A DNA stretch of 64,000 nucleotides from Heterodera schachtii. Lineage: Eukaryota; Nematoda; Chromadorea; Rhabditida; Heteroderidae. The translations under genes and the position numbers were made by a program. The stretch covers positions 1,596,782 to 1,660,781 of the forward strand of contig SIJG01000005.1 in assembly GCA_023374025.1 (NCBI GenBank). The letters run 5' to 3'. Positions 1 through 11,503 of this stretch are shown in pieces (position 1 is the first letter of the stretch; each line of letters opens with the position of its first letter). The notes beneath the pieces were generated by a model. The model saw only the letters and a program-made list of their open reading frames with translations, had not been told where the DNA came from and ran no database searches.

Positions 1-84
1 TGCATTGAAAAAAAAGTCCTTGGTAACGCTTGGTTTTGTTGAATATTTGTTTTAAAATTAAAATTGCATTTGCATTAACATAAT

Positions 85-803
85 TTAACCATTCTGCGAA
101 AAAACAGCTGCTTGTTGTTCATTTTGTGGCATTTCCTGCAATTCTAAAAAACAATATTTATTATAAAACAAAAAAAAACATTTTAATTTTAATGATAATT
201 AAATTATTTTCGGCATACAAAAAAAATTAATTATTTTTTTTATGAATTTTATAGTAAAAGAAATATTTAAAAAAACCATCCGCACGTCTGTTGGCATCAG
301 CAGGTTGTTGCTCATTTTGATAGTACTGCAAATTGTCTAAAAAACAAAGAATTAAAAAAACTTTAAATCCGAAATTCATTATAACCATTTTCTGACAAAG
401 CGGAACGATGTTCATTAAAATCTTCGGGCAACTCGTCAGTCAAATCTAAGTACAGTGTAAGATTTGAAATAACATTAAATTTAAATAAATAAAAAAATTT
501 TAAATAAAAAAAATTTTTTTAGCGACCATCGGGAGTGGGAAAAGACTGTTGATAATTTTGTTGATAATACGGCAAATTATCTAAATAAATTTTGTAATTA
601 TATTTAAAAAAAAATAAGAAATTATAATTATCATAATTTTTCAAAAATAAATATCACCATTTGGTGTGAGAGCAGCGGATCGTTGTCCATTGATATTATC
701 CGTCATTTCTTTAAAACAATATTATAGAAAAACATATTAAATTATTTATAATATTCACCGTTTTGAGAGATAACAGCAGAACGCTGTTGTTCATGTTCAT
801 TTC
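85..803 (-). CDS. Modular micro-exon gene, 3' part (gene A)
   Basis: Six short exons can be read on the minus strand: 759-803, 658-708, 527-580, 386-445, 277-336 and 85-143 (45, 51, 54, 60, 60 and 59 nt), each bounded by GT and AG. Every intron splits a codon after its first base, so any internal exon could be lost or duplicated without changing frame. Each exon encodes a variant of one 15-20 residue module rich in Asn, Gln and Glu (for example NEHEQQRSAVISQN, NEQQAAVFSQNG). The stop codon is at 85-87. The 5' end was not found. The protein is unrecognised; similar modules occur in the plus-strand gene at 2928-6699. Exon structure is seen directly; membership of a common family is inference. 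Confidence 0.6.
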
Positions 804-1165
804 CTGTGAAAAAACCAAAATAAAAATTTAAAAAAAAACCAATATTTTACAAATATTTTTTTAATTAAAAGTAAGAAATGTCGTCGATGACAAAAGTATG
901 ACGTATAAATTAATTATGATCTCAAATAAGATTAGTTTGAAGAATTTTTGCGTAAAACAGTTTTTCACATAAATAAAGAATTTTATGCCAATTTTTGTTT
1001 TTATTTTTTAAATGACCGATAATTGGACCAATTTCGAATTGCTCTTTCGACAAACAATCCTATCAGTCGAAAAATTGTTTTTTATTTCCAATAATCAGTA
1101 TTTTTGTGCATAGGTGTTAGTTACCAAGAACTGCTGATCTCGGACCCGGTTCTAATCCCGGAAGC
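804..1165. other. AT-rich stretch, nothing supported
   Basis: This stretch lies upstream of the minus-strand micro-exon gene and should hold its 5' exons and promoter, but no further exon could be placed with confidence. Confidence 0.4.
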
Positions 1166-1500
1166 GACTGTTTCGGATTTTTTGTTGGCCAAATCGGCCT
1201 CGGTCCCGGAAACAAAAATGGCCGCTGCGTTGAGGGCTTAATCGGTCTTGGATATTGACGATGAAATGCTTCATCCGGTATCTAAAGTTTCCGAATTCAT
1301 GCTGAAATGCTGGGAGCTCTGATCACCGGACGTGACAGATTCGGATTTTTTGTTGGCCAAATCGGCCTCGGTCCCGGGAACAAAAATGGCCGCTGCGTTG
1401 ATGGCTTAATCCGTCTTGGATATTGAAGATGAAATGCTTCATCCGGTATCTGAAGTTGCCGAATTTTGTGCTGCAATGCTAGGAGATCTGATCATATATA
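1166..1500 (+). pseudogene. 168-bp tandem duplication of a decayed coding fragment
   Basis: Two copies start near 1173 and 1341 (TCGGATTTTTTGTTGGCC in both), a period of 168 bp. Both read as the same peptide, including DFLLAKSASVP, KMAAAL and DEMLHPVS, and both carry a stop codon at the same place, so the stop predates the duplication. I do not recognise the source protein. Confidence 0.45.
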
Positions 1501-2927
1501 CCTTTGGATTCTCCAAATGGTGATGAGGACCGATGTATGTAATTGCAGTCCTTTGGCCGTCAACTGCTGTCCCATTATGTGCCGTCTAGAAAAAATCTTT
1601 TTGTATATGGGTACAGTTGATCGTAAGACTGTATTATATGCTTGTAAGAGAAAAGCTAGAATTTTTGAAAAAAAAACTAGAGCTTAGAAGCTGCATTAGT
1701 CAATATGCCTGGAATTAGAACCAGTTTTTGGGTTTTTAATTAAACTTATCACATATTTTAGATTCTTTTTTAAGATTTTGTTGAATTTAGTCAATCTTTC
1801 TGGGTTAAATGCCGATTTGCGGAAAATCAGGGATTAACTTTCGTAAAATACTGGGATCAAAATCCCATGAAAATCCCAGTTTACCATTATGTTAGGGACT
1901 CAAATGGAATACTTATCTGCACTATCTCTACTGTACCTTTTGGTCCGAAGAATTTTTGACATTTACTTCGGTTTCGTGACGCTTGGCTGGGTCGGTTTTC
2001 AGAAGAATATTCAATCGAATGATTTTAGGTTGGCCGGCGCCGCCCAGATCAAACTCAATTGCCCAAATTGCCTAAAAGCAATGCACAAAATAGTGATCAG
2101 AAATGATCAAAAATTCAAAGTGGCACCGGAAGGAGAAAAGCAATCCAAGTGATCATGACCAGTCTTGAGAAATACGGCATTCCAATTGAGTGACCTGAAA
2201 AATGAAAAATATAAATTTGGAAATGGGCAAATGTCTCCGAAAAATTGTAAAAATCCGATCTAATGAAATTTAGAATTAATTTGAAAAAAAAATGTTTTTT
2301 CAATCAATAACCAAAACGAAAGAAAAAATTGTGCCTTAAATTTAACAATCGAAAACTCATCAGAAAAAAGAAATAATAAATTTTATTTTTTTATCAAAGG
2401 TTCTAAATTAAGATAAAATTTAAATTAGTAAAATCATTAAATTTTTGAATTTAAATCGGCTTTTCTATCGGTTTACAGAATTTTATTTAAAAAAAAACGC
2501 AAAATTTTATGAAATTCATATAAATTTTTCTAACTTTATAGGCAATCCAATCTCACGATGGTTTTAATTGCATTAATAAAATTAGGATGATGAAAAGTTA
2601 ATTTTATTTCACATTTTACGACCCCAAAAAAACCAATCACTCATTTTCACCACAGAATAATTTACTAATAAAATATTTTATTGTTTTTTTAATTTTATTT
2701 TTGCATAATTTTCAAATGCTTTTTTAAGAATGAAATAAAGCAATGATTTTATTACAAAAATGAATGATGTTTTATTTTGAGGCAATTCCATAACAAAATT
2801 ATTTGATCGTAAATTTTTTGCCCAATTTTGGCCAAAATTACCTTTTCTCTCTCTATATAAATATTTAAAAATTCAAATTTTGTCATTTAAAATCCCATTA
2901 AATAAGGCCAATTATTAAATCCTCTTT
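1501..2927. other. AT-rich intergenic stretch
   Basis: No convincing gene is visible. Open frames here are short and lack coding character. The stretch directly upstream of 2928 presumably holds the promoter of the secreted-protein gene, but no TATA-like element could be singled out against the AT-rich background. Confidence 0.35.
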
Positions 2928-5900
2928 ATGTCAAGTGGTTGGAAATTTGTGCTTTATTTCCTGCTCTTGCTGGTACAAATTTTTGCTAATCAGCACACCA
3001 TTAATAAACAATTTAGGTGCCAATTGCTAACGCCAAAATCTTTATCGATGGCACTGATAAGCCACCGGCCATTGAACTGAATGTGATTGTTGATGATCGC
3101 ACGCCAAAGCGTAAAAAAACTAATTAAAATATTAATTAATTATTTAAAAAATTTAAGTGAAAGCCAAAAGTGATGATAAGCCGGCACAACCCCAAGTTGA
3201 TAATGAGCAACAAAAGCATGAACGTGGCATTGAGGCGCTGCCTTTTTTGTTTAACAAAAATTGTGAACTCGACGATTTAATATGCCAACAGCGTGAATGT
3301 AGGAAAAATTATTTCATCATTATATAAAAAGTGTTTGATATGACCGAAATTGAAAATTCAAAATTAGGGGTCATCGTCGGGAAAATTTGCGAATTTGCAC
3401 CAAAAAACAAACAAAATTTGGCTACCTTTTAGAAATGCTTTAAGGTGAATCTTAAATTTTAAGTCGAAAGATAGGGAAAGAAAGGCAAATATGTTTGAAT
3501 TTTCATTGAATTTTTTTTGAGATAATTGACATTATTTCGATCATATTCCCTCATTATGTACAGAATCCTCCCATTTTAATTAAATAATTATTAATACAAC
3601 TAAATTAATTATCAGTGGAAAATGTATTATTTCTAATATTAAAATAATTCAGCGAGACGAAAGACGAGAGAACAAACGGTAAAATAACTAATTAAATATC
3701 TTTGACAATTTTTCAATTTATATTTTAGAATTGGAAAAATTTTTCCATTCAATTTTCAAGTAAGGATTGTTTTGTAATTTTATTTTTAAAGAATATGGCC
3801 ATTTTCATATTTTTTTAATTAAATTTATAAAATTTAAAAGTTGCTAATTTCTATTCAAAATTGTTTTGTTAAGAAGAGATCAGCTTGAATGTGCGACCTC
3901 TATTGAAACATAAAAAAATTGCTTTATTAAATTATCATTTTGATTATTTTCGTTGAGGCCTAGGTCCCGGCTAGGCATGCCAGGATTTTTTCAACCTTTT
4001 TTGTCTTCTTTTTAGCTTGGCTAATTAATTGTTTTATGCGGCATTTGCCATTTTATTCTGGGTCTTTTAGGTACACACAAAAATCAATTGCCAAGAATGA
4101 AGACTTGAGGCGGATGCCGCTGGATTTACCGGAGCATAAAACGGATGAAAACAACAAAAATCGCAGACAATCAGTGGCAGCAGGTGAATGAAATTTAAAT
4201 AAATTGAGCCCAATTATATTATTATTTCGAGAGTCTCGGGATTTTCAGTCTCGGGGTCAAATCTCGGTCTCGAACCTCGGGAAATTTTTGGTCTCATTTA
4301 GCATTAGTGGTCTTCTTTTCAAAAAAGTCAAGTTTATAATTAGCGTCATTTTTTGACTTCCGTTCAGATGACCAAACTGTGTAATTATATTATTATTAAA
4401 TAATTTCTAACCAATTTAAAAAATAAAAATAATAAATTCTGATAAATTAATATTTTTTTTTACTTTTCAGAAAAAATTGGTCAAAACTCTTCGAGATGTG
4501 TTAGCCAAAAATTCCCGAACGAAAAAACAAAAAGCGGCCCTCTTAATGGACATGGATGAGGATGAGGATGAATGCCCGTTTCCATTGTGCAATGTTCGAG
4601 CAAATCGTAATAATTAGTCATTCGCATCCGTTTTAATTAGTTTAAAATCGAATTGCTATAAAAATTAATTAATTTCAAAAATAATGAATTTTTTCCGATT
4701 AATGAAAGCTGATAATGATAATTTTTTGAGTTATAAAAAAAAAAATTTAACAACAGCCCAAATAAATGAAGGAATGGGCATAGACTTCAAAATTGCTGAA
4801 TCAATTTTTTGTTTTTCAGAAAAATCGAGCAAAACTCTGAAAGACGAGCTCAACAACAAAAACATCCAATCTGAGCAGCGGACATTGCTTGATTGTAATT
4901 TAATGTTTTATTTGAATGACATTAAAATTGAAAAATGTTAACTAAAAATTCCCTAAAAAAACAAAAAGCGGCCCGCTTAATGGATGATGATGAGTGCCCG
5001 TTTCCATTGTGCAATGCTCGAGCAAATAGTAATTAATTATTAATTCGCAGCCATCCGTTTAATTAATTTAAAATTGAATTGGCTATAAAATTAATTAATT
5101 CCAAATAAGAATTTTTTTCCGATTGCAGAAAGTTTGGTATAAAAAAAAGAGAAATGGCAGAGAATTTTAAAAGAATTGCAAAAATTACAATTTTTTTTAT
5201 TTTCAGAAAAATTAAGCAAAACTCATAAGACGAGCTCACAACAAAAATACTCAATCGGAGCAGCGAACACTGATTGATTGTAATTAAATGTTTTAATTGC
5301 AGTAATTTAATTCAAAATATGCATGGATTTTAGCAAAGTTTTTATGAAAATGGAAAAAAGAAAAAAGAAATCACACATCAACTTGGAGCTATTAATATTA
5401 AAAAATCTTTAATAGAATTAAATTTTAGCCCATCAAATCGGCCCAATTTGCCTAGATCACTAATTTCCAACTGGCAAAGGTATTAAATATAATACAAGCA
5501 GACCAAAAGATTTATTAAAAATTTTGATTTTTGTGAATCATTAAAAAAACATTTGAAAAATCTAAGTTAATTTGAGACTTTTATGGAAGTTAATTCCGCA
5601 GTCCATTCATTTTTTAATTTATGTCATTGGCATAACTTCACTATTACTTAATAATTCCTTTTCTAAATTTTTCTTAACAAAAAACAATTAAACTATTTGA
5701 AAATGAAAATAAAATTGCTTTCAGCTGATTTGGATACAATGTTCAGAAGGATGCTTACCAAAACATACACAAAACAGCAAAAGCAACAAATGACCAAAAT
5801 GGTGAAAGAAATGCTTGACAAAAAGGTTAATGAGCATACTGTACTTAACTACTGTAGTTACAGTGTTTTAAGGGAATGATTTTTGTACTAAATTTGTTGC

Positions 5901-6699
5901 TAAACTCTCAAACCAATTTCCAACAGCAGATGAAACAAGAACATGGAACTGGCAAACACCAAATTCATGGACATAAACTAAGTGATGATGAACACCAGCA
6001 GAGAGCGTTGCCGAGTGATGGTGGGTTTTTATTTTTTATTTTAGATTTTTTTGAGGATTCACTTTGGGACGATTGTTTTCGAGATTAGGAGTTACCTATC
6101 CGTTAGGGCCAAGAAAAATAATTGGTAAATTTTATTTTAAAAAAGTCGGGAATAAAACTTACAAAATTCTTAGTTTTTCGGATTTTAAAATGAAAATTAT
6201 TGCAAGAAATCGTAAAATAATACGAAAATTCAAACGATTAGCAAAGCGAAATTTAATTAAAGAAAAAATTAAGATACTACAGTAAGTATTAAAATTAACC
6301 GATTTTAACCTTTTGTGATCGAAAAGAAAAAAGAAAATCTTTTAATTTTAAAATTTTAAACTCAAGATCTGCTAATTTGCATTTTCGAAAAAATGAGACT
6401 GGCAAATTAAATGGAGTTTCTGAGGGCGTTTTGACTCGAAAACCGAGTAAATCTTTTCACTTTTTGACATTTGTCATTATTTTTTAAGCTGGTTTTCTGA
6501 GGAAGAAAGTGGCTGCTGCTGGCGAAATTGGTGAATTTAATTAAGATATATTAATTTTAATTAGTTTACTTTGGGAATTTTGTATTAATTGTTAGATTCA
6601 CCAAAAGTGCCGATTGTGATAATTGGCCATTTGGACCCGGAACAGACAAAGGCACTCACAAAAGCGGGCATACCAATTGGCGTTGAAAAGCTGGCCTAA
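2928..6699 (+). CDS. Predicted secreted modular protein gene (gene B)
   Basis: Exon 2928-2972 joined to 3017-3110 gives an excellent signal peptide with cleavage expected after PIANA, so the product probably enters the secretory pathway. Well-supported later exons are 3158-3298, 5725-5825, 5927-6020, 6089-6124 (36 nt), 6490-6531 (42 nt) and 6596-6699, which ends in TAA. Most junctions split the codon after base one. The segment EHQQRALPSDG (exon 5927-6020) resembles the repeated module of the minus-strand gene at 85-803. Middle exons near 3653-3678, 3729-3759, 4071-4181 and 4469-4609 are plausible but I could not phase them into one frame. No domain was recognised. A secreted effector role is only a guess. 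Confidence 0.6.
4230..4320 (+). repeat. GTCTCGG word block in an intron
   Basis: The word TCTCGG is repeated at short irregular intervals within AT-rich DNA, between candidate exons of the gene starting at 2928. A related block lies at 41470-41545. Confidence 0.5.
4469..5281 (+). repeat. Tandem duplication of an exon pair in gene B
   Basis: Two units each hold an exon-like stretch ending CCCGTTTCCATTGTGCAATG (4576 and 4997) followed by an exon-like stretch preceded by TTTTCAG and containing CAAAACT and GACGAGCTCA (from about 4829 and 5207). The second unit is shorter and less open, so it looks like a decaying local duplication. A third relative of the second exon is on the minus strand at 14033-14156. 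Confidence 0.55.
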
Positions 6700-6954
6700 T
6701 TAGCAGAAATGTGAAAAAAAGATACTTTTGTGATGAAATTACTACTAAATATTTGGCATTTGATATTTGGGAAAAATAAATATGAAAATTCAATTTAATT
6801 ATAAATAAAAGTAAAACATTGATTAGCAACTACCCATTACTTTCTTCTAAATGTGATCAGATGCGGACAAAATTTTAAAATTATGCCAAAATACTTTAAA
6901 AAGAATTTGCAGCCATTTTTCATATTTTTATGAGTTTTTCGATGATTTTTCGTT

Positions 6955-7200
6955 TTGTGTGTGTCTTCATCCTGGCCATTCGTCATTTCTGCACCAATGG
7001 CCTCAAAGTCAAACTTTTGATTTATCTAAGACCAAATGGCCAACGTTTGCTCTTCCCATTGCACAAAATCAAATCTTTTCTTTTTCTGTGGCCAAATACC
7101 AACTTTTGCTGTTCTCATATCCCCGAGGCCAAACTTTTTGCGTTTTCAGTGGCAAATGACCAACTTTTCGCATTACTTTAGCACGAATTGGTTGTCAACT
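6955..7200 (-). repeat. TTGGCC/AAAAGCAAAAG word-repeat block
   Basis: The block contains irregularly repeated phrases such as CCAACTTTTGC and TCATATCCCCGAGGCCAAAC. The reverse complement of the same phrase set occurs at 21100-21360, so the two are copies of one repeat family in opposite orientation. Open frames here are by-products of the repeat. Confidence 0.55.
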
Positions 7201-7424
7201 TCGACCATTAATCTTTTTAACCTTGCCAACTGCACATTAATAAATAATAAAAAAAATTTTAATTTTAATAGGCTAAATTTTAAAATTCTTAACCATGTAA
7301 AAGGTGACATCAAACTGTTTTTAGTATATTTCTTCTATATTAAATTAAATTTTTTTTAATGATTTTCAAAATATTTTTATGTAATTTTACATTATTTTTG
7401 AATTTTTTTTTTTTGGGACAGTTA

Positions 7425-7700
7425 CACCCTTTTTTGCGGCGCGCTTTGTCCAAAGATAATTTGGGTAATAGGGGAGGGGTCCGGCGGTGCCGATAGGCGC
7501 CGCTGGAAAAATTTTAGTGATTTTTAATGCGATTTGTTAACAGATTTGTCCACGAAAATGGCCAAATTTAGCGATTTCTAGCACATTTTCAAGAAAATTA
7601 GGATTTTTAGATCCGGCGGTGCCGATAGGCGCCGCCGGAAAATTTTTAAAAATTTCAATGCAATTTATTAACAGAAAATTGTACAAAAATTAATAATTTA
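7425..7700 (+). repeat. Repeat with two GATA-loop hairpins
   Basis: Two hairpins lie at 7481-7506 and 7613-7638. The left arm is CCGGCGGTGCC, the loop GATA and the right arm GGCGCCGCCGG (one base differs in the first copy), giving an 11-bp stem with one G-T pair. A GCGGCGCGC stretch lies upstream, and an AT-rich backbone with TTGTTAACAGA and ATGGCC lies downstream. The same hairpin and backbone recur at 11921, 18635 (reversed), 25163 and, truncated, 41878. Confidence 0.7.
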
Positions 7701-8050
7701 AAAAAAACTCAAAAAAAATTCCGAAATGTCTCTCAAACGCAGTTGAGTTGGTTTTCTACCCCTTCTTTGATTTTTTATCTCTCTTATTCTATAGAAGTTT
7801 CAAAATTTAAATTCACACAAAATCAAAGTCTATCCGACAGATTTTATCGATGGCTTATTATGCCATATTTTATTGACCGGATATACACATACAAAGCACA
7901 TATTGAATAATACATACACATACAATACTGGGGGGGGGGGGGGGTACATTGCTAATACAATAATACATACACATACGGGGGATATAGGATAAATCTCATC
8001 AACAATATACAGGTGGTGTCATCCGGCGGTCGTCCAAAAGTTGAGTGTGC
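7701..8050. other. Non-coding stretch with G-run and CATACA repeats
   Basis: It holds repeated ACATACACATAC units around a long run of G near 7930. It includes the 3' flank of the minus-strand histone gene. No gene was seen. Confidence 0.4.
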
Positions 8051-8552
8051 TCACATCGCTGCCATCTGCATCATCGCAAATTCGCCACGACGCATCTCCG
8101 TCCTTCTCATCCGGTCCCGCACTTTTGCAGCGTAGAACTTGGTCACCGTCTTCTGGGCCTTTTGGTTCGCATGTTTGGCCATGATGTCGGGCAGGCACAG
8201 TCGGCACGAAAACTCCATGTCGCGAAGCGTGACGGTCTTGCGCCGGTCGTAGTGGGCCATGCGCGTCGCCTCCGTTGCAATGCGATCCAAGGCGTCGATG
8301 ACGAAGCTGGAAAAAATGGGGAAAACGAATGTTATTTGTTGTTGAGCTTTCAGCAACAGCCGCAACTCACGAGTTCATGATGTTCAACGCACGCATTGAG
8401 ATTTCCTTGCCCGGATGAACTTCCTTCAGCACCCGTCGAACGTACAACTGAAATGAGGGGGAAAAACAATTTCCTTGGCATTTTGCTTCCGTTGTAAACC
8501 GCACCTTGTACGACACCTTTCGCGGCTCCTTCTTTCTTCGTCGGCGTGCCAT
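8051..8552 (-). CDS. Histone H2B variant with introns
   Basis: Three exons, 8552-8505, 8447-8371 and 8306-8051, join in frame to a 126-residue protein. The histone fold is clear: residues such as VLKEVHPGKEIS, NIMNSFV, EATRMAHY and AKHANQKAQKTVTKFYAAK match H2B helices alpha-1 to alpha-C. It differs from canonical H2B by a very short basic N-terminus (MARRRRKKEPRK), a Cys-containing segment before the alpha-C helix, and about 20 extra basic and Met-rich residues after it. Ordinary replication-dependent H2B genes lack introns, so this is probably a replacement or germline-type variant acting in chromatin. The start fits the usual N-terminus and the splice sites are GT-AG. Confidence 0.85.
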
Positions 8553-8929
8553 TTTGATGCGATGTTGTTGAGAATGGCGCTGTTGTTGAACGTGAGCAAC
8601 TGTCGGTTTTCTGTAAAATGAAAAATAAAATAAAATCAGGAAAATGGCACAACAAAAAACAAAACAAAAAACACATGCCTCAGAAATTACGCGTGCACAC
8701 AATTGGTGGCGCTGGCAAAAATGAATGTGAATAATGAAGCAGGGAATGAAAATTCGTAGAAATTCCTTTCCTCTTTATATACACATTAGTTTTTGCTGGC
8801 GACAATGAGACAAAAATTGCATATAAATAGGCGAAATTTTCGCTAAATTTTCATTCCCCCATTATTTCTTCAACAACAATTAATCTACTCGCCGCACAAT
8901 TCTTCAAGCACAAGTGAGCAGCAACCAAA

Positions 8930-10366
8930 ATGTCGGACGAGCCACCGCCACCAGCAGCGCCGGAGACGCCCAAGAACCGCCAACGCAAGCGTCAGAAGTG
9001 CCGCCACCAGCAGCGACGGAGACGACCAGGAACCGACAACGCAAGCGTCAGAAGTGCCGGAATTTGGTGCCCGACGTGGTACTTGCGTTTCGACATGAGC
9101 GATTCATCTTATTACCAGTACTAATTAAGCTATTCCTTTAATGGTGTTACCGATTTGCACCACAATTCCTGGCCCTCCCAATTGAATTGGGTTGTTCAGG
9201 AGTTGTCGTGAACAAATATCACGGAGAAATTGAGCCCAATCAATGGCAGGGTGTTGCTCGCAGATGGATTGCATGCACGCCAATGAAACTCCATGAGCCC
9301 AAATACACAAAAGCGACGAATTTCTTGGGAGCTAAATGGCTTTGATCAAGGAATGATCCTACATTTAAAATTAAAGAGTGCGACATATTAAGTCGATACC
9401 ATGACGAATTGACTGTTTTTTTATTCTGGTGACTTGGGCATCGCCATGCCTTGTCATCTCCACCACTCCGGCGGCGCCTTCCCAACTTCATTCGGTCATT
9501 TGTCTTTGGCATGCGACATTCCGTGCCACTGTAGCGAAAGTACAGAGAAAATGAACCGCCAACGCAAGCGTCAGAAGTGCCGCCACCAGCAGCGCCGGAG
9601 ACGACCAAGGAACCGACAACGCAAGCGTCAGAAGTGCCGCCACCAACTGCGCCGGAGACGACCAAGGAACCGACAACGCAAGCGTCAGAAGTGCCACCGC
9701 CAGCGCCGACACGTCTTCAGCCACGCTCAGTGCCCATCAACAGCTTCAAGGATGTGCGTCCGGTGCTGCGGGAGATGCTCGACCAGTTGCACCATCCGAT
9801 CATCGACACTGTGGAGCGACAGACCGGGATGGACCGCGAGCAGGTAAAGGAAGGGAAGGGGAAGACATTCCCCGCTCTAATTTTACAAAACTTTTCAGCT
9901 GTTCTTCACCGTGGTCGCCCTGTTGACGTTCTACCTGCTGTTTGGCTCTTACAACATCTTCGTGAGCAATGTGCTCGGTGGGTTTTCGCCTTTTTTTTGT
10001 CTTCACCGCCTCCACTAATTTTTGTCATTTTTCAGTCAAAAGTTACCCGGTCTACCAGAGCGTGATGACCATCCGATCCCAAAGCAAAGGTGAGTCAAAT
10101 TTTTCCAATTTTTGATTTTAATTAATATCCCAATCCCATTTTCAGCGGACGACACCCAATGGCTCGCCTACTGGTGCGCCTTCGCCCTCTGCTCGCTGGT
10201 CGACCACTTCATCGCGCCGTTCGGGCTGTATCTGCTGCTGAAGACGGCCGTGCTCGTCTACATGCTCCTCCCGCAGACGTACGGTGCGCACAACTGCTTC
10301 GTCAACTATGTGCAGCCGATGATGGAGCGATTTGCGGAGCGCCGTGTCCGACGCCATGCTCATTGA
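8930..10366 (+). CDS. REEP/TB2-DP1-HVA22 family membrane protein, 5' end disrupted
   Basis: Exons ending at 9843, then 9899-9977, 10036-10089 and 10146-10366 join in frame. They encode a hydrophobic hairpin (ALLTFYLLFGSYNIFVSNVL), then YPVYQSVMTI and DDTQWLAYWCAF, then a second hydrophobic stretch. This is the signature of the REEP5/Yop1 class, which shapes tubular endoplasmic reticulum. The N-terminal region has Pro-Thr-Glu repeats of 19 residues (from about 9551). A first block of the same repeat with an ATG at 8930 is separated from the rest by 9063-9545, which holds a transposase remnant, and it has two single-base losses relative to the later copies. The true start is therefore uncertain. 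The family call is firm. Confidence 0.75.
9125..9530 (-). pseudogene. IS1595/Merlin-type transposase remnant
   Basis: Two overlapping minus-strand frames carry pieces of the ISXO2-like transposase fold: the zinc-ribbon-like WRCPSHQNKKTVNSS region, then WAHGVSL, then WAQFLRDICS and NPIQLGGPGIVVQIGN, which corresponds to the GGPG.(I/V)V.ID block containing the first catalytic aspartate. Here that residue reads Gly. The frame changes between 9240 and 9310 and the catalytic C-terminal part is absent, so it is dead. Merlin elements are the eukaryotic members of this superfamily. It sits between two blocks of the REEP N-terminal repeat. Confidence 0.7.
9551..9706 (+). repeat. 57-bp coding tandem repeat (19 residues)
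   Basis: Nearly three units of 57 bp are present, in the reading frame giving EPTTQASEVPPPxAPETTK. The two degenerate units at 8950-9060 show single-base deletions that break this frame. Open frames in the other phases (Arg-Gln rich) come from the same repeat. Confidence 0.7.
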
Positions 10367-10617
10367 TGCGCCCGCCCGCAAGCCAAGACGAGCCGCTCCG
10401 AGGGAATTAATATTATTCGTATTGTATATGTGATTTCCATTTTCAACGCTGTGACTGCTTACAAATGTCATTTTCTCATATCTCATATTGTATGCCTCCA
10501 TTTACTGTATTCCAATGTTGTCATTTTTGTATGCCTCTGTACTTACTGTATTTATTAAAACGAATAAAAAATAAAAGCGAAAAATGAGTTTTGAAGTTTT
10601 AATCCGAGCTTTTAGGG

Positions 10618-10875
10618 GTCTTTGTGGACTTTTGAAAAAAAACTGGGTGTCCTAATCTGAGTTTTTAATCCGAACGTCCGTTCTCCGGCGATTGGGTCAT
10701 TTGGGATTTGAAAAATTGACGGGAGCGCGACTGGGAATCGCGTAAAAATCCCAGTGGGCAAAAAATGGAATCTGAACCGTGAATCCCCATAAAAATCCCG
10801 CGGGAGTCCAATCCCCACAGGCTCTGAGAATTTACAATTTTTTGTTCGAATTCGATTCCGGGGTTCAGAATTATG
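10618..10875 (-). repeat. AATCCC/ATTCCG word block
   Basis: It contains irregularly repeated AATCC, GGGAATC and AAAAATCCC words ending in a TTTTTGTTCGAATTCG phrase that recurs at about 25718-25735. No coding signal was seen. Confidence 0.4.
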
Positions 10876-11137
10876 ATCAAAAAATAATTATGAGTCCAAA
10901 TGTGCTTTACAAATCGGGCTAATCGTAAATTTGCCCCCCACCGAATTTTTCAAAAAATTTAAAATCACGAAAACGTCCTATATTTTTTCCAAAGCAAGTG
11001 TCCATCGTTTGGTTTTCGGAACGGCCAACGTCTGAGACAACCGCCAGCTAAAAATTCGTGAAAAAGTCAAAAAATGATTGAATATGTAAATTTTAATATA
11101 CTTATTCACTATTGTATTGCAATTTATACACCCATAC

Positions 11138-11275
11138 CAGGGATGGAATTCCGAGGCACCAAAAAATTTCGGAAGTCGGAAGTCGGAATTCCGAGGCCCA
11201 AAACTTTTTTCGGAAGTCGGAATTCCGACCCCAAAAATGTCGGAAGTAGGAACTCGGAATTCCTTGCCATCCCTG
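11138..11275. repeat. Short palindromic foldback with GGAATTCCG words
   Basis: It begins CAGGGATGGAATTCC and ends GGAATTCCTTGCCATCCCTG, so the ends are inverted copies. The interior repeats TTTCGGAAGTCGGAATTCCG. A longer relative with the same CAGGGATGG ends is at 18408-18965. The flanking 8-mers do not match, so no target duplication is claimed. Confidence 0.6.
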
Positions 11276-11503
11276 GTGCATAGAACACCCAACGATTTTT
11301 AAAAAAATGTTTTTATTTTCTGCCAAATAAGCACGAGTGCCGAGTTTTGACGTGCCAAACTTTTTTAGTGAATAAATAAATTAAATATTTATTTGCACTT
11401 TATTCGAGTGTCCAGTCCCTTCATCCCAAGCTTGTATTGTAGTTCTACTATTTTTGTCCTTCATAATGTTAAATGAAAATGATTTCAAAATAGGCATTTG
11501 AAC

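Noticed and set aside
7036..7359. A 107-codon plus-strand frame as a gene
   Set aside because: It lies in a word-repeat block with an inverted copy at 21100-21360, followed by AT-rich DNA.
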